Shown here: positions 23,846 to 28,450 of the stretch, in pieces
Position numbering within the stretch: the stretch's first letter is position 1
How the letters are laid out: each line of letters opens with the position of its first letter
Origin: an uncultured Collinsella sp.
GTDB taxonomy: Bacteria > Actinomycetota > Coriobacteriia > Coriobacteriales > Coriobacteriaceae
DNA length: 28,450 nucleotides
Direction: 5' to 3'
Assembly (NCBI GenBank): GCA_902490445.1
Contig: CABUDZ010000016.1
Location: forward strand, 1 to 28,450
Made by a program: the position numbers and the translations under genes
Notes under the pieces: generated by a model
What the model was told of the DNA's origin: nothing
The model's database searches: none
What the model saw: only the letters and a program-made list of their open reading frames with translations

Positions 23846-23917
23846 GATTTTTCTGGGACGGGGATTAAAAAATCATTAGGTACTCAATGATTTTTTAATC
23901 CCCGTCCCAGAAAAATC
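23846..23917. repeat. Perfect 32-bp inverted repeat (REP/MITE-like palindromic element)
   Basis: The arm at 23846-23877 is the exact reverse complement of the arm at 23886-23917, separated by AGGTACTC. The arm runs GATTTTTCTGGGACGGGG, then ATTAAAAAATCATT. After a C-A mismatch the flanking GA and TC can also pair. There is no T-run after it, so it is not a standard terminator, and no gene lies inside. Such size and perfection suggest a mobile palindromic repeat present in many copies, which is inference. Confidence 0.75.
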
Positions 23918-24018
23918 ATCGGAGTGGCTAAATAGCCTGAATTGATAAAGCGATTTAGCAAAAACATCGCATCTGACCTGCATTCTTCTTGTAGTGGTAT
24001 CTTCATAAGGTAACCAAC

Positions 24019-24056
24019 TTTACCTACCGTTTACCGCTAGTTTTAGCACGTTTACC
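24019..24056 (+). promoter_or_regulatory. Three phased TTTACC repeats upstream of ppdK
   Basis: TTTACC occurs at 24019-24024, 24030-24035 and 24051-24056, offsets of 11 and 21 bp, so all three lie on one face of the helix. The last two are part of GTTTACC. GCTA-GTTT-TAGC lies between copies two and three. It is a candidate binding array for a regulator of ppdK; the binding protein is unknown. Confidence 0.35.
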
Positions 24057-24148
24057 AAACCGCGCACCCTCTGCTCAAGCCTGCCCAAAACCCGCCGTAT
24101 AGTTCCCTCACGGCCCGCATCCGGCGGGTCGATTCGTTACCACGGTCG

Positions 24149-24162
24149 TGCGCGTAAGCGCA
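24149..24162 (+). promoter_or_regulatory. Mini-hairpin before the ppdK ribosome binding site
   Basis: TGCGC-GTAA-GCGCA at 24149-24162, a 5-bp stem closing on a GNRA-type GTAA loop, 1 base before GGAAGGGGAAG. It matches the element before the PPDK regulator gene in 13 of 14 bases. Confidence 0.45.
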
Positions 24163-24178
24163 TGGAAGGGGAAGTATC

Positions 24179-26929
24179 GTGAGCGATTGCAAGAGGGTTT
24201 ACCGTTTTGGAACCGACGCCCAGGGCACCTGTGTCACCGAGGGCGACAAGTCCATGAACTTCGTGCTTGGCGGCAAAGGCGCAAACCTTGCCGAGATGAG
24301 CCGCATCGGTCTGCCGGTTCCCGGTGGCTTTACCATTACCTGCCAGACTTGCGTTGAGTACTCCGGTGCCGGCAATGTGTGGCCCGAGGGCGCACTCGAT
24401 GAGATCGTTGCCGCCGAGGCGGACCTCGAGGCCCGCTGCGGCAAGAAGCTCGGCGACGCCTCCGATCCGCTGCTCGTGTCGGTTCGCTCGGGCGCTCCGT
24501 TCTCCATGCCTGGCATGATGGACACGGTTCTCAACCTGGGCCTCAACGACGACTCCGTTCAGGGCCTTATCGCCCAGACACAAAACCCGCGTTTTGCCTG
24601 GGATAGCTACCGTCGCTTTATCCAGATGTTCTCCAACGTCGTCATGGGTGTCGACGCCGACCTGTTCGAGAACGCGCTGACCCAGGCCCGCCTGGTCGCC
24701 GGCGTTCGCGTCGATTCCGAGCTTTCGGCCGAGGACCTGCAGGAGCTTGTCGAGACGTTCAAGGGTATTTTCTCCGATAACGTCGAGGCGACCCTGTATC
24801 CCGAGCTCGAGGTCGCCGACGGTAAGCCCGTCTTCCCGCACGATCCGGAGCTCCAGCTGCGCCTTGCCATCCAGGCCGTCTTTGGCAGCTGGATGAACGA
24901 GCGCGCCTGCATCTACCGCAAGCAGCACGGCATTTCCGACGAGCTCGGCACCGCCGTCAACGTCCAGGCCATGGCCTTTGGCAACAAGGGCGAGACCTCT
25001 GCGACCGGCGTCGCCTTTACGCGCAACCCGGCCGACGGCACCAAGGAGTTCTATGGCGACTTTTTGGTGAATGCCCAGGGCGAGGACGTCGTCGCCGGCA
25101 TCCGAAACACCGAGCCCATCGCCGACCTCAAGACCACCTCGGGCCTCGAGTCCGCAGGCGAGGAGCTCGAGCGCGTGTTCCTGACGCTCGAGGATCATTA
25201 CCGCGATATGTGCGATATCGAGTTCACCATCGAGCAGGGCAAGCTCTGGATGCTCCAGACCCGCGTGGGCAAGCGTACCGCCACTGCCGCCCTGCGCATT
25301 GCTATCGAAATGGTCGAGGAGGGCCTGATCACCCGCGAGGAGGCTGTGAGCCGCATCGATCCCGCGCAGCTCGACCAACTCCTGCACCCGCAGTTCGACG
25401 CCTCCAAGAAGTACGAGGCCTTGGCCAGCGGCCTTAACGCCAGCCCTGGTGCCGCCGTGGGCGAGGTCGTGTTCTCGAGTGATGACGCCGTCGCGCGTTC
25501 CGCCGAGGGCCACAAGGTCATTCTGGTCCGCTGGGAGACCAATCCCGACGACCTGAAGGGCATGGTCGCCGCCGAGGGCATCCTGACCAGCCATGGCGGT
25601 AAGACGAGCCATGCCGCCGTTATCGCCCGCGGCATGGGTACGCCCTGCGTCTGCGGTGTCGAGCGCTTCCATATCGACGCTGCCGAGAAGGTCGTGCACA
25701 TCGAGGGCAGCGACCGCGTGCTGCGCGAGGGTGATGTCATCTCCATCGACGGCACCCAGGGTATCGTCGTCGACGGCGCGGTCGACCTGGTCTCTGCAGA
25801 GCTCACCGGCGACCTGGACACCATCCTGTCCTGGGCCGATGAGATCCGTTTGGACGAGACCGACGGTCACGCCAACCACGTGCGCGTCAACGCCGACAAC
25901 CCCGAGGATGCCGAGCTCGCTCTTGAGTTTGGCGCCGAGGCCATCGGTCTGTGCCGCACCGAGCACATGTTCCTGGGCGATCGCAAGAACATCATCCAGA
26001 GCTTTATCCTGTCTGACGATGAGGCCGTGAAGCAGCAGGCCCTGGCCGACCTGCTCAAGGTTCAGACCGAGGACTTCCTGGCGATGTTCAAGACCATGTC
26101 CGGTCGCGATGTGGTCGTCCGCCTGCTCGATCCGCCGCTTCATGAGTTCCTGGATAATCCTCGCGAGCTCGAGGTCGCCATCACTAAGAAGGAGGCCGCC
26201 GGCGCTCCCGAGGAGGAGCTCACTGCCCTGCGCGCCCGCCTGCGTCGCATTGACGGCATGGTCGAGTCCAACCCCATGCTGGGCTTGCGCGGCGTGCGCC
26301 TGTCCGTCGTCTTTAGCGATCTGCCTCTCATGCAGGTTCGCGCCGTCGCCACGGCTGCTGCCCGCCTTATCAAGGAGGGCGTCGACCCGCGCCCCGAGAT
26401 CATGGTTCCGCTCGTCTCCATCACGGCCGAGCATGTTCAGACCCGCGAGGTCATTGAGCGCGTAATCGCCGAGGTTTCCGCTGAAGAGGGCGTTGAGCTC
26501 AACATTCCCGTGGGCACGATGCTCGAGCTGCCGCGCGCCTGCATGGTCGCCGACGAGATCGCCCATCACGCAGATTTCTTCTGCTTTGGCACCAACGACC
26601 TCACCCAGACGACCTTTGGCTTCTCGCGCGACGACGCCGAGGCCAAGTTCATCCCGCTGTACCTGCACAAGAAGATCCTGAAGGACAACCCCTTCGAGAC
26701 CATCGATACGGCGGTGCTGGAGCTCGTGCGCATGGCCGTCGAAAAGGGTCGCGCCACCAACCCTGGCATGCACTTTGGCGTGTGCGGCGAGCACGGCGGC
26801 GACCCCAAGTCCATCAAGGGCCTGTTTAACGTGGCCGATGTGGACTATGTGTCCTGCTCGCCCTACCGCGTGCCCCTCGCGCGCCTAGCTGCCGCTCAGG
26901 CCAAGCTCGAGGCCAAGCGCAACGCCTAG
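24179..26929 (+). CDS. ppdK: Pyruvate, phosphate dikinase
   Basis: A 916-residue enzyme interconverting pyruvate, ATP and phosphate with PEP, AMP and pyrophosphate; in anaerobes it can run in the glycolytic direction. The ATP-grasp nucleotide domain is N-terminal (FVLGGKGANLAEMSRIGLPV, SVRSGAPFSMPGMMDTVLN). The central swivelling domain has GGKTSHAAVIARGMG with catalytic H478 and regulatory T476. The PEP/pyruvate domain is C-terminal (FGTNDLTQTTFGFSRDD, and FGVCGEHGGD with C869). It is about 40 residues longer than the best-studied enzyme. The start is GTG 24179 with GAAGGGGAAG upstream. T476-S-H478 is the expected target of the regulator encoded upstream. Confidence 0.97.
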   Translation: MSDCKRVYRFGTDAQGTCVTEGDKSMNFVLGGKGANLAEMSRIGLPVPGGFTITCQTCVEYSGAGNVWPEGALDEIVAAEADLEARCGKKLGDASDPLLVSVRSGAPFSMPGMMDTVLNLGLNDDSVQGLIAQTQNPRFAWDSYRRFIQMFSNVVMGVDADLFENALTQARLVAGVRVDSELSAEDLQELVETFKGIFSDNVEATLYPELEVADGKPVFPHDPELQLRLAIQAVFGSWMNERACIYRKQHGISDELGTAVNVQAMAFGNKGETSATGVAFTRNPADGTKEFYGDFLVNAQGEDVVAGIRNTEPIADLKTTSGLESAGEELERVFLTLEDHYRDMCDIEFTIEQGKLWMLQTRVGKRTATAALRIAIEMVEEGLITREEAVSRIDPAQLDQLLHPQFDASKKYEALASGLNASPGAAVGEVVFSSDDAVARSAEGHKVILVRWETNPDDLKGMVAAEGILTSHGGKTSHAAVIARGMGTPCVCGVERFHIDAAEKVVHIEGSDRVLREGDVISIDGTQGIVVDGAVDLVSAELTGDLDTILSWADEIRLDETDGHANHVRVNADNPEDAELALEFGAEAIGLCRTEHMFLGDRKNIIQSFILSDDEAVKQQALADLLKVQTEDFLAMFKTMSGRDVVVRLLDPPLHEFLDNPRELEVAITKKEAAGAPEEELTALRARLRRIDGMVESNPMLGLRGVRLSVVFSDLPLMQVRAVATAAARLIKEGVDPRPEIMVPLVSITAEHVQTREVIERVIAEVSAEEGVELNIPVGTMLELPRACMVADEIAHHADFFCFGTNDLTQTTFGFSRDDAEAKFIPLYLHKKILKDNPFETIDTAVLELVRMAVEKGRATNPGMHFGVCGEHGGDPKSIKGLFNVADVDYVSCSPYRVPLARLAAAQAKLEAKRNA

Positions 26930-26969
26930 CCCCCCTGCGCATCGACGCCTAGCGTAGCCCCCCTTCATG

Positions 26970-27020
26970 CCGCCCGTCTCATTCGTGAGACGGGCGGTTA
27001 TCATGTGCGGGTTTTGTCTT
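26970..27020 (+). terminator. Terminator after ppdK
   Basis: CCGCCCGTCTCA (26970-26981) pairs perfectly with TGAGACGGGCGG (26986-26997), 12 bp, around a TTCG loop. The downstream T-content is spread out (TTATC, then TTTTGTCTTTTTG from about 27012), so termination may be less than complete, but the hairpin is very stable. Confidence 0.75.
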
Positions 27021-27043
27021 TTTGTCTGCGTAAAAAATTGTTC

Positions 27044-27071
27044 TTGCAGCAGAAACCCGCGCGTGTATACT
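27044..27071 (+). promoter_or_regulatory. Promoter of rplS
   Basis: A weak -35 TTGCAG at 27044-27049 and a good -10 TATACT at 27066-27071 are 16 bp apart. The predicted start near 27078 gives a leader of about 63 nt. This fits the terminator just upstream and shows that rplS is transcribed separately from ppdK. Confidence 0.55.
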
Positions 27072-27092
27072 CGAATACGTTTGTTCAACTAC

Positions 27093-27118
27093 GTGCCGGC
27101 CAAGGTGGTACGGCACCT
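27093..27118 (+). promoter_or_regulatory. Structured rplS leader with alternative pairings (possible L19 autoregulatory element)
   Basis: GTGCCG (27093-27098) can pair with CGGCAC (27111-27116). Alternatively AGGTG (27103-27107) can pair with CACCT (27114-27118). Both use the same CAC, so only one can form. Leaders that sense free L19 are known upstream of rplS in Bacillus-type bacteria; I cannot show that this one is homologous. Confidence 0.35.
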
Positions 27119-27140
27119 CTAGAAGAGTAAGGAATTGCAC

Positions 27141-27482
27141 ATGGATTACATCCGCGCAATCGAGCGTCAGCAGATCCGCGAGGACATTCCTCAGGTTCGC
27201 GTCGCCGACAACGTCAAGGTTCACTACCGCATTAAGGAAGGCGACCGCGAGCGTATTCAGGTCTTCCAGGGCGACGTTATCCGCATGGCCGGCGCCGGTG
27301 CCCGCGAGACCTTCACCGTCCGCAAGATGTCCTTCGGTGTCGGTGTTGAGCGTACCTTCCCGCTTCACAGCCCCAAGATCGCCAAGCTCGAGGTCGTTCG
27401 TCATGGTCGCGTCCGTCGCGCCAAGCTGTACTACCTCCGCGACAAGGTGGGCAAGGCTGCTCGCATCCCCGAGAAGCGCTAA
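27141..27482 (+). CDS. rplS: 50S ribosomal protein L19
   Basis: A 113-residue L19 that sits at the interface of the two ribosomal subunits. It has the family pattern: IPQVRVADNVKVHYRIKEGD, QVFQGDVI, ETFTVRKMSFGVGVERTFPL and RRAKLYYLRDKVGKAARI. The ATG at 27141 follows TAAGGA (27128-27133) at 7 nt; the in-frame TTG at 27135 is too close to it. Usually rplS follows trmD; here lepB, glyQ, glyS, the PPDK regulator gene and ppdK lie between, and rplS has its own promoter. rnhB follows, as is common in Actinobacteria. Confidence 0.97.
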   Translation: MDYIRAIERQQIREDIPQVRVADNVKVHYRIKEGDRERIQVFQGDVIRMAGAGARETFTVRKMSFGVGVERTFPLHSPKIAKLEVVRHGRVRRAKLYYLRDKVGKAARIPEKR

Positions 27483-27497
27483 GAAGATCGCAGCGTC

Positions 27498-27547
27498 TGT
27501 CCACTCGTTTGGACACAAGGGTCACCTTCGGGTGGCCCTTCTTTTTA
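27498..27547 (+). terminator. Tandem hairpins with intrinsic terminator after rplS
   Basis: A small hairpin TGTCCA (27498-27503) with TGGACA (27510-27515) is followed by AAGGGTCACC (27517-27526) pairing with GGTGGCCCTT (27531-27540) around a C-closed TTCG loop, then CTTTTT. The second is a textbook terminator. The rnhB ribosome binding site begins about 16 bases later. Confidence 0.85.
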
Positions 27548-27575
27548 TCTGATTTGCATGCAAGGAGGGCCTGGT

Positions 27576-28364
27576 ATGGCCAACATGACGAGCTCGGTTT
27601 CGGCATCGCAGGTTGCCGGTGAGTTGGCGAGCGCTACGTTTGAGGAGATTCCCGCCCTCGTGGAGCATTATCGCGAGGACCCACGCCAGCAGGTGATCAA
27701 GGCTTGTGAACGCGCCCTCAAACGCCATGCCAAAGAGCTTGCCGAGCGCGAGCGCGTCAATGACATGTACGAGCTTATGCATGAGCTTGGCGGCGATGGG
27801 GTGGTCGTTGGTGTCGACGAGGTGGGTCGCGGATCGGTGGCCGGCCCTTTGACGGTATGCGCCGTCTGTCTTCCTATGGAGCCGCGCGTCTGGGGTATCA
27901 ACGATTCCAAAAAGCTCACGCCCGCGCGCCGCGAGTTGCTCTCAGTGAAGATTGCCGAGGTGGCGACGGCGATCGGTTTTTGCCATATCGCGCCGAAGGA
28001 TATCGATGAAATGGGCATGGCCCGTGCTATCCGTACTGCCGTTGCGGGCGCCGTGGCCGATACGGGACTTGAGCCCGACTGCGTCCTCATGGATGGTAAC
28101 CCCTTGGGCGCCGTTCCTAACGAGCGCGATGTGGTGAAGGGCGATGCCAAAATCGCCTGCATCGCCGCGGCGTCCATCATGGCCAAGGTCACGCGTGACG
28201 AGATGATGGTCGAGTACGACGCCGAGTATCCCGAGTACCATCTGGCCGAGTCGAAGGGCTATGCAAGCCCCGAGCATATCGAGGCCATTCGCAAACATGG
28301 ACTTTGTCCACTGCACCGCGTGAGCTTTTGCGGAAACTTTCTGCAGACTGAGCGCCTTTTCTAG
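27576..28364 (+). CDS. rnhB: Ribonuclease HII
   Basis: A 262-residue RNase HII that nicks DNA at embedded ribonucleotides and removes RNA from hybrids. The catalytic acids are visible as D81-E82 in VGVDEVGRGSVAGP, D173 in LMDGN and D190 in KGDAKIACIAAASIMAKV, with NDSKKLT (109-115) and the end KHGLCPLHR. A helical N-terminal extension of about 70 residues precedes the catalytic domain, as in Bacillus-type enzymes. The ATG at 27576 has AAGGAGG (27562-27568) 7 nt upstream, which excludes the ATG at 27558. It follows the rplS terminator without a visible promoter, so read-through is likely. Confidence 0.96.
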   Translation: MANMTSSVSASQVAGELASATFEEIPALVEHYREDPRQQVIKACERALKRHAKELAERERVNDMYELMHELGGDGVVVGVDEVGRGSVAGPLTVCAVCLPMEPRVWGINDSKKLTPARRELLSVKIAEVATAIGFCHIAPKDIDEMGMARAIRTAVAGAVADTGLEPDCVLMDGNPLGAVPNERDVVKGDAKIACIAAASIMAKVTRDEMMVEYDAEYPEYHLAESKGYASPEHIEAIRKHGLCPLHRVSFCGNFLQTERLF

Positions 28365-28412
28365 GTCAATTGTGGAGACAGGGACCTCTGGGGTTTTATA
28401 AACTTGCTGGTA

Positions 28413-28450
28413 ACGGGCCGTATGCAACACCATTGCTGCGTACGGCCCGT
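28413..28450. other. Hairpin at the right edge of the window
   Basis: ACGGGCCGTATGCA (28413-28426) pairs with TGCGTACGGCCCGT (28437-28450), 14 bp with one G-T pair and a 10-nt loop. It is probably the rnhB terminator, but any T-run would lie outside the window. The stretch 28370-28400 before it (GGAGACAGGGACCTCTGGGG and following bases) is not explained and may be part of another repeat. Confidence 0.5.

Larger units (their letters stand above)
23833..24178. other. 346-base gene-free stretch between the PPDK regulator gene and ppdK
   Basis: No coding sequence is credible here. From left to right it holds the perfect inverted repeat at 23846-23917, a small GGCTA-AA-TAGCC hairpin at 23926-23937, an AT-rich zone, three phased TTTACC hexamers at 24019-24056, a possible -10 box TATAGT at 24098-24103, the hairpin ACCCGCCG (24090-24097) with CGGCGGGT (24122-24129), and the mini-hairpin before ppdK. 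The AT-rich centre differs sharply from the flanking genes. Confidence 0.7.

Noticed and set aside
23846..23917. Intrinsic terminator of the PPDK regulator gene
   Set aside because: The hairpin is followed by ATCGGAGTGG and not by a T-run, and it is far longer than needed. Termination by the T-rich part of the right arm cannot be excluded.
24137..26794. An open frame of 885 codons on the minus strand across ppdK
   Set aside because: Same codon-register effect as over glyQS; no motif, and ppdK is certain.
27554..27563. TTGCATGCAA palindrome overlapping the rnhB ribosome binding site as an operator
   Set aside because: Ten bases is short, the centre is a common GCATGC, and no second site or promoter is present.
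1..28450. CRISPR arrays, prophage, defence or toxin-antitoxin genes, tRNA and rRNA
   Set aside because: I found no spaced direct-repeat array, no integrase or transposase gene and no cloverleaf-like stretch; nearly all sequence is occupied by housekeeping genes.

Overview
The window is a continuous stretch of GC-rich bacterial chromosome carrying 28 protein genes, 27 on the plus strand and one (dinB) on the minus strand. I see no tRNA, rRNA, CRISPR array, prophage or transposase gene. Gene content and order (rod-shape genes, then an uncharacterised radical SAM pair, then rplU-rpmA-obgE-nadD-yqeK-rsfS, then rpsP-khpA-rimM-trmD-lepB), frequent TTG starts, strong avoidance of AT-rich codons and a two-subunit glycyl-tRNA synthetase suggest an anaerobic actinomycete of the class Coriobacteriia, most likely Collinsella or a close relative. 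That assignment is inference from memory of such genomes, not a database result.

Layout. (1) 1-2132: a good promoter, a cyclophilin peptidyl-prolyl isomerase and a membrane-anchored TPR protein, followed by a GC-rich hairpin. (2) 2133-11738: a tightly packed plus-strand block with mreB, mreC, mreD, mrdA (PBP2) and rodA, which together form the lateral-wall elongation machinery. It continues with a DUF697-like protein of unknown function, a B12-binding-type radical SAM protein and its usual DUF2344 partner. (3) 11735-15895: a near-consensus promoter drives rplU and rpmA. An intrinsic terminator then stands directly before obgE, and nadD, yqeK and rsfS follow, ending at a strong terminator. (4) 15906-17159: dinB on the opposite strand, convergent with rsfS and divergent from rpsP. 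(5) 17276-23832: a promoter drives rpsP, khpA, rimM, trmD and lepB, then glyQ, glyS and the PPDK regulator gene. (6) 23833-24178: the only gene-free stretch over 300 bases. It holds a perfect 32-bp inverted repeat, three helically phased TTTACC hexamers and the ppdK leader. (7) 24179-28450: ppdK with its terminator, rplS with its own promoter, a structured leader and tandem hairpins, then rnhB and a hairpin at the window edge.

How the genes work together. MreBCD, PBP2 and RodA build the cylindrical wall. The ribosomal proteins L21, L27, S16 and L19 sit with factors that assemble or silence ribosomes (ObgE, RimM, RsfS, probably KhpA) and with TrmD. PPDK interconverts pyruvate and PEP, and the regulator encoded just upstream is expected to switch it by phosphorylating the threonine two residues before its catalytic histidine.

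The window is mostly housekeeping. The best leads are: a near-identical mini-hairpin just before the ribosome binding sites of both the PPDK regulator gene and ppdK; intrinsic terminators that gate obgE and rnhB behind ribosomal protein genes; the DUF697-like and radical SAM/DUF2344 genes; an extra N-terminal membrane segment on PBP2; and the perfect inverted repeat upstream of ppdK.
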